The notes: generated by a model from the letters alone, not told the origin. Shown: positions 9,052 through 17,438, counted from the first letter of the stretch. The stretch: DNA of 64,000 nt from Arachidicoccus sp. BS20 (GCF_001659705.1 NZ_CP015971.1:310001-374000), one strand, 5' to 3'. A program made the numbers and translations.

Positions 9052-9228
9052 ACAAAAGATTTTTGATGATGCAAGTTACAATGTCTGGGCGAGGATTTGG
9101 ATAGATTTTCAGGATTAAATTAATGTCATGCAAGTAAGTATGACAATAATCAACACATTGCCTATTCTGCATCATTTTATTGCCTTGCAATGCGTAAGAC
9201 CTTTGTGCTGTCATTAAAAATTTCAATT

Positions 9229-9849
9229 ATGAAAAAGCTATTTATCACAACAGTTTTGCTGATTATGGGTGTTAAATTATTTGCACAAAAACAAGGCGAA
9301 TGGCGCATAAGGCTGTGCGGCACTTATGTTGTGCCTGACGCGAGCGCAACCATATCAACAATTGGAGGCAGCGTGGATATTTCAAAATCGGTTATTCCTG
9401 AATTGGACTTTACTTATTTTTTGGTGGACAGAGTTTCGGCGAACCTTATTTTGGGAACGACCAAAAATAAAGTTACGGCAACCAATACGTCGCTCGGCGA
9501 TGTTCCGCTCGGACACGTTTGGTTGTTGCCGCCGACGCTTACATTTTTGTATCATCAGCCATTGGGCAATGGCATTTTGCCCTACATTGGTGCAGGTGTG
9601 AATTATACTATTTTTTACAGCAAGTCGTTCGACGCACCTGTTACCGACATCAGCTATAAAAACCGTTTTGGTTTTGCAACGCAAATCGGTAGCGATTTTG
9701 ACATCAGTAAAAAATGGTTTATCAATATAGATGCGAAAAAGATTTGGTTAAAAACAAAGAATACCGTGCAAGCCGCCGGTGCGACGGTGTATTCAAATAC
9801 TAAAATTAATCCGTGGCTTTTCAGCCTTGGAGTAGGAGTTAAGCTTTAA
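9229..9849 (+). CDS. OmpW-family outer-membrane beta-barrel protein
   Basis: Small outer-membrane beta barrel of the OmpW type, possibly a channel for small hydrophobic molecules. The ATG at 9229 gives a clean signal peptide (KKLFITTVLLIMGVKLFAQ), so the 13 codons available upstream are left out. The mature part shows alternating strands, a DFTYFLVDRVSANLILGTTKN segment of the OmpW family, a PYIGAGVNYTIFY strand, and a C-terminal strand ending in KL. It has 206 residues. Its stop codon overlaps the first ATG of a leader-type repeat, and a terminator hairpin follows ~120 nt downstream. Confidence 0.85.
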   Translation: MKKLFITTVLLIMGVKLFAQKQGEWRIRLCGTYVVPDASATISTIGGSVDISKSVIPELDFTYFLVDRVSANLILGTTKNKVTATNTSLGDVPLGHVWLLPPTLTFLYHQPLGNGILPYIGAGVNYTIFYSKSFDAPVTDISYKNRFGFATQIGSDFDISKKWFINIDAKKIWLKTKNTVQAAGATVYSNTKINPWLFSLGVGVKL

Positions 9850-9963
9850 TGAAATAAGCCACAGCAATTTTGCATATTCAAAGCAATGATTATTTATGGT
9901 AAAACGGAGTTCGGTGAAGCCAATTCCATGTGGCAATTAAAATAATAATAAAAATAGACACAT
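9849..9963 (+). repeat. Structured leader-type repeat, copy 1 (113 bp)
   Basis: This unit runs from one ATGAAA (9849) to the next (9962), 113 bp later, and is closely similar to two units at 16012-16214. Shared blocks are AAAGCnATGATTATTTATGG, AACGGAGTTCGG and AAGCCAATTCCAT. It can fold into a stem between GCCA (from 9858) and TGGT (9897-9900), plus a hairpin formed by GGAGTT and AATTCC. The first ATG is followed at once by a stop (ATG AAA TAA). Function is unknown. It lies between the OmpW gene and its terminator. Confidence 0.6.
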
Positions 9964-9969
9964 GAAACG

Positions 9970-10005
9970 GGCGCGGTAAGTTAATTTTATCGCGCCTTTA
10001 TTTTA
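9970..10005 (+). terminator. Intrinsic terminator after the OmpW gene
   Basis: GGCGCGGTAA (9970-9979) pairs with TTATCGCGCC (9987-9996), a 10-bp stem with one G-T pair and a 7-nt loop, followed by a T-rich run. It probably ends the OmpW and repeat transcript before the GSCFA gene. Confidence 0.7.
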
Positions 10006-10027
10006 TGTGAAACGCGGCGAAATTTTC

Positions 10028-10035
10028 TACTTTTG
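10028..10035 (+). promoter_or_regulatory. Putative -7 box of the GSCFA gene
   Basis: TACTTTTG matches TAnnTTTG and is followed by CCTA and ATG at 10040. It supports that ATG over an in-frame GTG at 10007 and predicts a leaderless message. No -33 TTG stands at the ideal distance. Confidence 0.45.
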
Positions 10036-10039
10036 CCTA

Positions 10040-11014
10040 ATGCAATTTCAAGTTCCCATTAACATAAAGCCGGTTGAAAACGGCATTTCGTATAAAGATA
10101 AAATCTTACTTACGGGTTCGTGTTTTACAGAGCATATCGGCAATCATTTGCAATCAGTAAAATTTGATGTGCTGCAAAATCCAAATGGTATTTTGTTTGA
10201 CTCGCAAAGTGTTTGCAACAGTTTGATTTCTTATATGGAAAATAAGAGATACTCGGAAAATGATTTGTTTTACCTGAACGAAGCGTGGCACAGCTGGGCG
10301 CATCACAGTCGTTTTTCCGCCGTTACAAAAGAAGAAGCGCTTGAAAAAATAAATGCTTCGCAAGCCAATGCTCATGCATATTTGCGCGAATGCGACTGGC
10401 TGATTATTACGTTGGGTTCTTCATTTTCTTACATGTTAGCCGAGAACCAGAACTTTGTTGCCAATTGCCATAAAGCGCCTGCGCAGACTTTTGAAAAACA
10501 TATGAACACAATTGATGAAACCATTACCGCATTGGACGGAATGTTGTATCGTTTGTTTAGGTTTAATCCGAAAGCGAAAGTGTTGTTTACGGTAAGTCCT
10601 GTGCGGCATATCCGCGACGGCGTTGTGGAAAATAATCGAAGCAAGGCAAGATTGTTGGAAGCCGTGCATCATTTGGTGGACAAGTTCGACAAACTGTATT
10701 ATTTTCCTGCATACGAATTGGTCATTGATGTGCTGCGCGATTATCGTTTTTACGATATTGATTTGGTACATCCGAATTATGCGGCTACGCAATTTGTCTT
10801 AGAGAAATTCTCTGAAACGCTGATGGACAGTGATACACGGGAGTTGATGGGAACGATTCGCAAGATTGTGATTGCCAAAAATCACAAGCCTTTCAACCCG
10901 CAATCTTCGCAGCATAAAAATTTTTTGGAAACATATTACCGGCAAACATTGGCATTGCAGGAACAATATCCACATATTCATTTTGACAAAGAGTTGAAAT
11001 ACTTTGGAAGTTAG
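10040..11014 (+). CDS. GSCFA-domain protein
   Basis: Member of the GSCFA family, SGNH-hydrolase-like proteins of unknown substrate named after their conserved motif. Here the motif is LLTGSCFTEHIG about 25 residues from the start, with the serine as likely nucleophile. A second block, LGSSFSYM, and a late DLVHPNYAA stretch (Asp and His of an SGNH-type triad) are also visible. No signal peptide is evident, so it is probably cytoplasmic. It has 324 residues from the ATG at 10040. It faces the cupin gene. The reaction is not known; esterase or acyltransferase activity is inference from the fold. Confidence 0.88.
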   Translation: MQFQVPINIKPVENGISYKDKILLTGSCFTEHIGNHLQSVKFDVLQNPNGILFDSQSVCNSLISYMENKRYSENDLFYLNEAWHSWAHHSRFSAVTKEEALEKINASQANAHAYLRECDWLIITLGSSFSYMLAENQNFVANCHKAPAQTFEKHMNTIDETITALDGMLYRLFRFNPKAKVLFTVSPVRHIRDGVVENNRSKARLLEAVHHLVDKFDKLYYFPAYELVIDVLRDYRFYDIDLVHPNYAATQFVLEKFSETLMDSDTRELMGTIRKIVIAKNHKPFNPQSSQHKNFLETYYRQTLALQEQYPHIHFDKELKYFGS

Positions 11015-11055
11015 CCTTTGCTTTTTTGCAGAGAAGTTTTTATACCTCGAAGTTT

Positions 11056-11433
11056 TTATATTTTATCCAATTCATGTCTTGTAAGTTCATTTTCTGTGTT
11101 GCCGGTGTTCAAAGTTGCTGCCGGTTCAAAAAGCATAATCCATGCTTCGCCTTCTGCAACAGGTCTATGTTCTGTGCCTCTCGGAACGATTAAAAATTCG
11201 TTCTTGTTAACCACGATGGTTTTATCGCGGAGTTCCATTTTTAAAACACCTTCCACTACAAAAAAGAACTCGTCTTCGTGCTCATGCTTGTGCCAAACAA
11301 ATTCGTCTTTAAACTTGGCGAGCTTCACAAGCTGACCATTTAATTCGCCAACAATTTTTGGAGACCAATGCTCCGAAAAGAGAGATAATTTTTCGTTGAG
11401 ATTTACTTTTTCCATTTTATCGTTTGTTTTCAT
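11056..11433 (-). CDS. Cupin-domain protein
   Basis: Single-domain cupin of 125 residues with both conserved motifs. Motif 1, WHKHEHEDEFFFVVEG, supplies the metal ligands (two His and a Glu). Motif 2, VPRGTEHRPVAEGEA, supplies the last His. It is likely a small metal-binding enzyme or binding protein; the substrate cannot be told. It is the last gene of a three-gene minus-strand run (SDR, AraC, cupin), starting 2 nt after the AraC stop, so it is cotranscribed. Such SDR/AraC/cupin sets often handle small carbonyl compounds, but this is inference. Confidence 0.85.
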   Translation of the reverse strand: MKTNDKMEKVNLNEKLSLFSEHWSPKIVGELNGQLVKLAKFKDEFVWHKHEHEDEFFFVVEGVLKMELRDKTIVVNKNEFLIVPRGTEHRPVAEGEAWIMLFEPAATLNTGNTENELTRHELDKI

Positions 11434-11435
11434 TT

Positions 11436-12338
11436 TTAATTTATTCTTCGGTATTCCAAAGGCGTCATGCCGGTTTTCTGCTTGAACAAGCGACTGAAAT
11501 ATTGCGGATATTCAAAGCCTAGTGCGTAGGCAATTTCACTTACAGTACTGTTGGAATTGAGTAGCCGTTTTTTCGCAAATTCCACAATGTGGATTTGGAT
11601 ATATTCTTTAGTGGTTTTGCCTGTTTCCTTTTTCAAAAGGTCTGTGAGATAGCCTGAAGACAGATACATTTTATCGGCAAAATAAGCAACATCGGGCAAG
11701 CCGTTGTATTCGTATGAGGAAAAATAATCCGAAACCAATTGTTCAAACCGGGAAATTAAATCGTTGTTCAGTTTCTTGCGCGTAATAAATTGCCGTCCGT
11801 AAAACCGTTGCGAATAATTCAAAAGCTGCTCAATGCCGGTAACAATTACATCCTGACTGTACCTGTCGATGCTGCCGTAATATTCTTTTTGTATATTTTC
11901 CACAATGGACAAAATGATTTTCTTTTCATCGTCCGAAAGATGCAATGCTTCACTTACGTTGTAGGAGAAAAAGCCGAAGTTCTCAATTTTAGCGCCAAGC
12001 GGACAACTCACAATTAAATCTGAATGAAAAAATATGCCGTAGCCTTTGTATTCAGTTTCGGCGGTGGGTTTTTGGATACTGAAAACCTGTCCCGGAGCCA
12101 TGAACATCATTGTACCTTCCTCAAAATCATATTGATTTCTGCCATACTGAAATCCCTGAAGAGGAACTTCTTTTATGCCGATAAAATAGAGGTTCAATAT
12201 AAAACTTGACTGGTAAATATCCGCTATGGGATTGACTTTTGAAAAGTCCACAACCGACACCAAAGGGTGTTTTGGATTTTCGTATCCCAACAATTGATGC
12301 AACTGTTTTATCGATTTTATTTCTTCAAAAGTTTTCAT
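11436..12338 (-). CDS. AraC-family transcriptional regulator (SDR/cupin operon)
   Basis: Regulator with an N-terminal cupin-like sensing half (residues ~20-140, FEEGTMMFMAPGQVF) and a C-terminal double helix-turn-helix (about 195-300). The DNA-binding part shows YLTDLLKKETGKTTKEYI for the first HTH and ALGFEYPQYFSRLFKQKTGMTPLEYRR for the AraC signature. At 300 residues it is a complete member. It lies 4 nt after the SDR stop and 2 nt before the cupin start, so it is embedded in the operon it probably controls. The ligand is unknown. Confidence 0.92.
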   Translation of the reverse strand: MKTFEEIKSIKQLHQLLGYENPKHPLVSVVDFSKVNPIADIYQSSFILNLYFIGIKEVPLQGFQYGRNQYDFEEGTMMFMAPGQVFSIQKPTAETEYKGYGIFFHSDLIVSCPLGAKIENFGFFSYNVSEALHLSDDEKKIILSIVENIQKEYYGSIDRYSQDVIVTGIEQLLNYSQRFYGRQFITRKKLNNDLISRFEQLVSDYFSSYEYNGLPDVAYFADKMYLSSGYLTDLLKKETGKTTKEYIQIHIVEFAKKRLLNSNSTVSEIAYALGFEYPQYFSRLFKQKTGMTPLEYRRIN

Positions 12339-12342
12339 TTTT

Positions 12343-13209
12343 CTATGCTCCGAATTGTCTTCTTAATAAAAAGTGGCGGTCGGTGCTTGGCAAAAACTTA
12401 CTCATCCAATACATCATTTTTCCATCTGTTCCCACCACAAATTTAAACCTTGGTCTTCTTTTATTCAGGATTTTAACAATGGTCGCAGCTACCTTTCCGG
12501 GCTTGGAAGCCATCTTTTCGCCAAACTGTTCTGATGCTTTTATCATTGTTACCAACCCTTTTTTATAGTAAGGCGGGTTGGCTGGTGTAAGATTTGCCAG
12601 TGATTTGTTTACGTCGCTTTTCAACTTTGTCATAAAGTCGGTTTTAATACCGCCCGGAAGAATGCAGGACACGGCAATATTTTGTTTTCTGAATTCAAAC
12701 CTCAACGATTCGCTCAAGCCGATAACTGCAAATTTGGAAGCATGATAAAAACTTTCCCACGGCAAACCTATTGCGCCGCCAATAGATGAAAGATTAATAA
12801 TTTTGGCATTATTACTTCCTGCCGCTTTACGAAGTAAAGGCAGAAAAGTTTGCATCATCTTATACATCCCGAAAAAATTGACTTCCATCAAGTATCTCGC
12901 GTTTTCTTCTTTTGTGTTTTCAAACGGGTCTATATAATTAATGCCTGCATTATTGATGAGCGCATACAATCCTGAGTCTTTACAAATAGATGATGCAAGA
13001 GCAAACAGAGATTCAATATGTTCCGGTTTGGCTACGTCCAAAATTACCGGATGGATATTGGAGGCTTCTGTGGAAATACGCTGCGCATCCTGCTCATTTC
13101 TCACACCGGCAAATACATAATATCCTTGCTGAGCGAGCATTATTGCCGTAACTTTTCCAATACCCGTTGAGGCTCCCGTGATTACAACATAGCGGAAATT
13201 GTTCTTCAT
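12343..13209 (-). CDS. Short-chain dehydrogenase/reductase (SDR)
   Basis: Classical SDR with an NAD(P)-binding Rossmann fold. TGASTGIGKVTA (residues ~11-22) is the glycine-rich loop, NNAGIN the structural motif, and NLSSIGG...YHASKFA gives the catalytic Ser, Tyr and Lys. At 288 residues it is a little longer than the 250-residue norm because of a C-terminal extension (KFVVGTDGKMMYWMSKFLP) seen in SDRs acting on larger hydrophobic substrates. First gene of the SDR-AraC-cupin operon, divergent from a second AraC gene. The substrate is unknown. Confidence 0.92.
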   Translation of the reverse strand: MKNNFRYVVITGASTGIGKVTAIMLAQQGYYVFAGVRNEQDAQRISTEASNIHPVILDVAKPEHIESLFALASSICKDSGLYALINNAGINYIDPFENTKEENARYLMEVNFFGMYKMMQTFLPLLRKAAGSNNAKIINLSSIGGAIGLPWESFYHASKFAVIGLSESLRFEFRKQNIAVSCILPGGIKTDFMTKLKSDVNKSLANLTPANPPYYKKGLVTMIKASEQFGEKMASKPGKVAATIVKILNKRRPRFKFVVGTDGKMMYWMSKFLPSTDRHFLLRRQFGA

Positions 13210-13262
13210 TTTTTACAAACTTTGATTATGGCGCAAAGTTCTGCTATACGGTGGATGTGAAG

Positions 13263-13372
13263 TGTATATAAAATCGGGACAATTGTATAATTTTCACGGT
13301 GTATATACTTTTTTAAACGTTTTTTGTAAAAATAAAAAAAATATAAAAAATCAAACAATTGGTATAATTTTG
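13263..13372. promoter_or_regulatory. Divergent regulatory region between the SDR operon and an AraC gene
   Basis: Two kinds of direct repeat sit here: GTGTATATA at 13263-13271 and 13299-13307 (36 bp apart), and CAATTGTATAATTTT (13280-13294), which recurs with one added G at 13356-13371. The second copy contains the -7 box TAATTTTG (13365-13372), which ends 5 nt before the AraC ATG. Direct repeats of this kind are expected for AraC-family binding; which of the two regulators binds is unknown. Confidence 0.45.
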
Positions 13373-13377
13373 CTTTT

Positions 13378-14304
13378 ATGAAAAAATCAGCTATGCAAAA
13401 GACAGAAACGATAGAGAATTTTTACCAGCGCAATTTTAAATCCATTCCGCAGGATTTAAAAAAAGAATTAGGGCATTTTAATGTGTTTCGTATCGATGAT
13501 TTTTTGTGCGGAAAAACAACGCCTACGACATACAGCCGGAAGGATTTTTATAAAATAAAATTAGCTGTCGGGAATTTCCGCTGCAACTATGCCGACAAAA
13601 CAATCGAAATAAATGGCAGCGCATTATTATTTGCCAATCCCTTGATTCCTTACCAATGGGAAAACCTGAGCGATGGACACGCAGGCTATTTCTGCATTTT
13701 TACCGAAGCGTTTTTTAATCATTTCGGCAACATAAAAGATTATCCTGTTTTTAGTCCGAATGACACGCCGATATTTTTGCTGAATAAAAAAGAAGTGAAA
13801 GAAATCACGGATATTTATTTGCGTATGGAAGAAGAAATTAAGTCCGACTATACATTTAAATACGATGTATTGCGTACGCTTGTTTTTGAATTAATTCACA
13901 AAGCCATGAAGCTGAAACCCGCAACAGTTCAGCTTTTTAGAGGTTCAAATGCCAATACGCGCATCGCTTCTTTGTTTGCAGAATTATTGGAATTGCAGTT
14001 TCCGATTGAATCGCCACAGCAGTATATGAAACTTCGCAGCCCGCAGGAATTTGCGGAGCATTTGTCTGTTCATGTCAATCATTTGAACCGCGCCTTAAAG
14101 GATGCAACGGGTAAGACAACTTCGCAATGTATTGCCGAACGTGTGATGCAGGAAGCTAAAGTTTTATTAAAACATACCGATTGGAATGTTTCTGAAATTG
14201 CCAACTGTCTTGGATTTGAAGAGCCTTCGCATTTCATCGGTTTCTTCAGAAAGACCATTGGACAAACGCCACGCACTTACCGGTTGGAAGAAACTGTTGA
14301 GTAA
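13378..14304 (+). CDS. AraC-family transcriptional regulator, divergent
   Basis: 308-residue regulator with an N-terminal AraC-type sensing domain (residues ~20-170; NFRCNYADKTIEINGSALLFANP) and a C-terminal double HTH (about 215-305; FAEHLSVHVNHLNRALKDATGKT and CLGFEEPSHFIGFFRKTIGQTPRTYR). The ATG at 13378 is only 5 nt from a -7 box; the second ATG at 13393 (MQKTETIENF) is an alternative if the message has a leader. It is divergent from the SDR-AraC-cupin operon and likely regulates it, itself, or both. Confidence 0.9.
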   Translation: MKKSAMQKTETIENFYQRNFKSIPQDLKKELGHFNVFRIDDFLCGKTTPTTYSRKDFYKIKLAVGNFRCNYADKTIEINGSALLFANPLIPYQWENLSDGHAGYFCIFTEAFFNHFGNIKDYPVFSPNDTPIFLLNKKEVKEITDIYLRMEEEIKSDYTFKYDVLRTLVFELIHKAMKLKPATVQLFRGSNANTRIASLFAELLELQFPIESPQQYMKLRSPQEFAEHLSVHVNHLNRALKDATGKTTSQCIAERVMQEAKVLLKHTDWNVSEIANCLGFEEPSHFIGFFRKTIGQTPRTYRLEETVE

Positions 14305-14465
14305 AAAGTGCAGGATAAAAACGCGAGTGGAATAAAGGGTGTATAATGTAAAATATACAACAATAGAAAAGTTGTTCTTCTTCGTCGAAACACCGGGAAA
14401 TCTATTGTTTTTTGTATTTCTGTATAGTTTATTATTTCGGGAAAGTCTAATAAGCAACTTCCGTT

Positions 14466-14473
14466 TATATTTG
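14466..14473 (+). promoter_or_regulatory. Putative -7 box of mtgA
   Basis: TATATTTG fits TAnnTTTG exactly and is followed by CCGC and the GTG start of mtgA at 14478. This predicts initiation of transcription at or beside the start codon. A -33 TTG is not obvious. Confidence 0.45.
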
Positions 14474-14477
14474 CCGC

Positions 14478-15167
14478 GTGAAAAAATTCTTTTGGCGATT
14501 ATTTAAAATTTTCATCCGGCTGTTTGTGCTATCAACTGTTTATGGAATCCTCTGTAAATGGCTGATGCCGCCAATTACCGTTACACAACTGAGTAGTTTT
14601 GTTACAGGCGACGGATTAAAAAGAGATTATGTTTCATGGGATAAAATTTCTTCAAACGTAAAGCTGGCGGCGATTGCAAGCGAAGATCAATTATTTCCGG
14701 ACCATAACGGCTTTGACTGGAAGGCTTTGAAAAAAAGCCTGAACTCGACCTCCAGGAAACGCATACACGGCGCGGCGGCAAGTACGATTAGTCAGCAAAC
14801 GGCGAAAAATGTGTTTCTTTGGCAAGGTGAAGGCGTGATGAAATACGTGCGTAAAGCGCCCGAATTTTATTATACAATGCTCTGTGAATTGGTCTGGGGA
14901 AAGAAAAGAATATTGGAAGTTTATTTGAATACAATTGAAATGGGCAAAGGTATTTACGGTATAGAAGCTGCATCACAACAGTATTTTCATAAATCGGCAA
15001 AGAATTTATCGCGCAGGGAAGCAGCAATGATAATCGCTTGTTTGCCCAATCCGAAAAAGTTTACGGTTGTGCCCGAAAGTAAATTTGTCGCATGGAAAAC
15101 CAACTGGATTTTAAAACAAATGAATAATATTCAGAACGATGATGATATTCGTTCAATCATAAAATAA
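14478..15167 (+). CDS. mtgA: Monofunctional biosynthetic peptidoglycan transglycosylase
   Basis: Polymerises lipid II into glycan strands at the inner membrane. One N-terminal membrane anchor (LFKIFIRLFVLSTVYGILC) precedes the GT51 domain. Visible motifs are EDQLFPDHNGFDW with the catalytic Glu, GAASTISQQTAKNVFLW, KKRILEVYLNTIEMG and GIYGIEAASQQYF. There is no transpeptidase domain, so it is the stand-alone MtgA type; 229 residues is normal. GTG start, chosen because it gives the complete membrane anchor. It ends 14 nt before kdsB, and the two envelope genes are probably cotranscribed. Confidence 0.93.
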   Translation: MKKFFWRLFKIFIRLFVLSTVYGILCKWLMPPITVTQLSSFVTGDGLKRDYVSWDKISSNVKLAAIASEDQLFPDHNGFDWKALKKSLNSTSRKRIHGAAASTISQQTAKNVFLWQGEGVMKYVRKAPEFYYTMLCELVWGKKRILEVYLNTIEMGKGIYGIEAASQQYFHKSAKNLSRREAAMIIACLPNPKKFTVVPESKFVAWKTNWILKQMNNIQNDDDIRSIIK

Positions 15168-15181
15168 TTCTTTTATAAACT

Positions 15182-15910
15182 ATGAAAACAGTCGCACTCA
15201 TTCCAGCGCGTTACGCAGCCACACGTTTTCCCGCCAAGCTGATGCAGGTGCTGGGCAATAAAACCGTGATTCGTCATACTTACGACAATGTAAAAGCAAC
15301 AGGCTTGTTTGATGAAGTGATTGTGGCAACCGACAGCGAAATTATTTTTAAAGAAATAACCGACAACGGCGGCATTGCAAAAATGACTTTCGGAAATCAC
15401 GAAAGCGGCAGCGACAGAATTGCCGAGGTAGCGCGCGATATGAATGTGGATGTAATTGTAAATGTGCAGGGCGACACGCCGTTTGTCAATCAAGAATCTT
15501 TGCAGGAAATTATTGATTTATTTAAAGATAAAAATGTACAGGTTGCCAGCATGATGCAGGAATTAAAAGAAGAACAATTCATCAGCGACCCGAATTATGT
15601 AAAAGTGGTCGTGGACAAAAAAATGAACTCACTTATGTTCAGCCGTTCGGTCATTCCTTATCCGCGCAGCAAAGACGAAAAAATTAGTTATTACGAGCAT
15701 ATCGGCGTGTATGCTTTTCGTAAACAGGCTTTGCTCGACTTTACTAATTGGGAAATGACACCTTTGGAACGCGCCGAAAAGATTGAATGTTTGCGTTATC
15801 TCGAAAATGGTATTGCTTTAAAAATGATTATCGTGAATGGAGTAGGAGTGGAAATAGATACGCCCGAAGATTTGCAACGTGCAAGCATATCTTTTTCTGA
15901 AAATATTTAA
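15182..15910 (+). CDS. kdsB: 3-deoxy-manno-octulosonate cytidylyltransferase
   Basis: Activates Kdo as CMP-Kdo for attachment to lipid A, an essential step of LPS core synthesis in the cytoplasm. The N-terminus IPARYAATRFPAKLM is the nucleotide-binding signature. VNVQGDTPF holds the metal-binding aspartate, and the late VEIDTPEDL is also conserved. At 242 residues it matches the family. It lies 14 nt after mtgA. No other Kdo gene is in the window, although glycosyltransferases that could act on LPS lie at 32-36 kb. Confidence 0.95.
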   Translation: MKTVALIPARYAATRFPAKLMQVLGNKTVIRHTYDNVKATGLFDEVIVATDSEIIFKEITDNGGIAKMTFGNHESGSDRIAEVARDMNVDVIVNVQGDTPFVNQESLQEIIDLFKDKNVQVASMMQELKEEQFISDPNYVKVVVDKKMNSLMFSRSVIPYPRSKDEKISYYEHIGVYAFRKQALLDFTNWEMTPLERAEKIECLRYLENGIALKMIIVNGVGVEIDTPEDLQRASISFSENI

Positions 15911-16011
15911 CAACAAAAAATTAAACTTAATTTTAAATTATTGTCTTAATAATAAGTAACTTGGTATTGAAGTTGCTGATATAACTTATCAAACAAAGTA
16001 AAAAATTAGCC

Positions 16012-16214
16012 ATGAAATGAGCCATAAGAACTTTGGATACCCAAAGAAATGATTATTTATGGCGAAACGGAGTTCGGCGAAGCCAATTCCATCTGACCAT
16101 TAAAAACAATTAAAAAATAAACAGATGAAATGCCCATAAGTATTTTACATACTCAAAGCGATGATTATTTTGGGCATTCCATGTGGCAAATAAAAAAAGT
16201 AAAAAAATAAACAC
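16012..16214 (+). repeat. Tandem structured leader repeats, copies 2 and 3
   Basis: Two units precede the DUF6600 gene: 16012-16124 (113 bp) and 16125-16214 (90 bp), each opening with ATGAAA as the gene itself does. In copy 2, GCCATAA (16021-16027) pairs with TTATGGC (16057-16063) around a perfect CTTTGG/CCAAAG hairpin, and a second hairpin is GGAGTT...AATTCC. Copy 3 keeps the outer stem with a compensating change (GCCCA with TGGGC) and lacks about 23 nt of the second hairpin. The short frames close at once: ATG AAA TGA, and ATG AAA TGC CCA TAA. The rest of the 304-bp gap (15911-16011) is AT-rich without visible signals. Confidence 0.6.
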
Positions 16215-17378
16215 ATGAAAAAGTTTTTCAAAATAATGGCAGGAGCTTTTGCTGTTGCACTTATTTCCACCGGTTGCGACACGATGATGTACGCACAAAC
16301 AGACAACGGTTATAACGATTACAGTTACGATAATGGTTATGGCGACGGCACTTATGATTACAGCCAGAATACTTATGCGCCGCAGGATAATGAACCACAA
16401 ATTACATTCGATGATTTCTATACTCAACTTTCTCCTTACGGAAGCTGGGTAAGTCTTTCGCCTTACGGACGGGTTTGGGTTGCAGGCATTCGTAATTTTC
16501 AACCTTATTCTACTAATGGTTATTGGTCATATACCAATTACGGCTGGACCTGGGTTTCCAATTATCCTTGGGGCTGGGCGCCATTCCATTACGGACGATG
16601 GGGTTACAGCGATGCTTACGGATGGTTTTGGATTCCTGGTTATGCTTGGGGACCGGCTTGGGTAGCCTGGAGTTCAAATTCAGATATGTATGGTTGGGCA
16701 CCATTAGGTCCCGGTATGAGCTTGAATGTAAATATTTCCATTGGTTCATTCCCTGCAAATTACTGGACGTTTATGCCGGGCAGATATATGGGTAGAAATA
16801 ACATTTCCAACTATTATGTAAACCGTTCAAGAAACGTAACCATTATTAATAATCACACAACCATTATTAATAATTACGGCAATATGGGTTCTAAAGGTAA
16901 TAGGCATTATTCAATGGGACCGCGTGCTACGGACGTTCAGCGTTATACAGGACGTACAATCCAACAGACAAAAGTTGTAACCGTACGAGACAGTAAAAGT
17001 GTAGGAGTGAGCAACAATGAATTGCGCGTTTATCGCCCGGCAGTAAGAAGTGCAAATACGAGTACAAACAGAAGAACGACAACGCCGTCTAATAACGTTC
17101 AACAGCAAAACAGAACGGCTCCGGTTCGTACACAGACAAACACAAATCCGTCAAGGGCATATCGTCCTGTGCAGCAACAAACGCAGCAGCAGCGTTCTCA
17201 GCCTGCAAGAACAACGCAACCTGTACAACAACGTACAACAACTACGCCGCAAACAAGAACGGTAACGCCCGTTCCGCTGAATAAAAATGCCGCTCCGCAA
17301 ACAAGACGGCAAATTCGTGAGGCAACAAGGCAAAGCCGTACACAAACAAAAACAACAACTCATTCAAGAGGCAGATAA
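16215..17378 (+). CDS. DUF6600-type Trp/Tyr/Gly-rich envelope protein
   Basis: Exported protein of unknown function. A signal sequence covers residues 1-~28, with a cysteine at ISTGC as possible lipobox or cleavage after MYAQ. Residues ~55-175 form the DUF6600 region, with repeated YGxW units (SPYGSWVSLSPYGRVWVAG, GWAPFHYGRWGY, YGWFWIPGYAWGPAWVAW), a YxWGxW-like aromatic repeat. From ~190 on the chain is low in complexity and rich in Asn, Thr, Gln and Arg (poly-Q tracts near 300-340), probably disordered and basic. It has 387 residues. Two leader-type repeats precede it and a terminator follows. A surface or periplasmic role is inference. Confidence 0.75.
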   Translation: MKKFFKIMAGAFAVALISTGCDTMMYAQTDNGYNDYSYDNGYGDGTYDYSQNTYAPQDNEPQITFDDFYTQLSPYGSWVSLSPYGRVWVAGIRNFQPYSTNGYWSYTNYGWTWVSNYPWGWAPFHYGRWGYSDAYGWFWIPGYAWGPAWVAWSSNSDMYGWAPLGPGMSLNVNISIGSFPANYWTFMPGRYMGRNNISNYYVNRSRNVTIINNHTTIINNYGNMGSKGNRHYSMGPRATDVQRYTGRTIQQTKVVTVRDSKSVGVSNNELRVYRPAVRSANTSTNRRTTTPSNNVQQQNRTAPVRTQTNTNPSRAYRPVQQQTQQQRSQPARTTQPVQQRTTTTPQTRTVTPVPLNKNAAPQTRRQIREATRQSRTQTKTTTHSRGR

Positions 17379-17399
17379 CTCGAAACTCTATTCACGTAA

Positions 17400-17438
17400 A
17401 GAAAATCCCGAACCTTGCGATTCGGGATTTTCTTTTTT
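17400..17438 (+). terminator. Intrinsic terminator after the DUF6600 gene
   Basis: GAAAATCCCGAA (17401-17412) pairs perfectly with TTCGGGATTTTC (17421-17432) around an 8-nt loop, followed by a run of six T. It separates the DUF6600 gene from metH. No cobalamin or SAM riboswitch was seen in the rest of the 241-nt gap. Confidence 0.85.
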
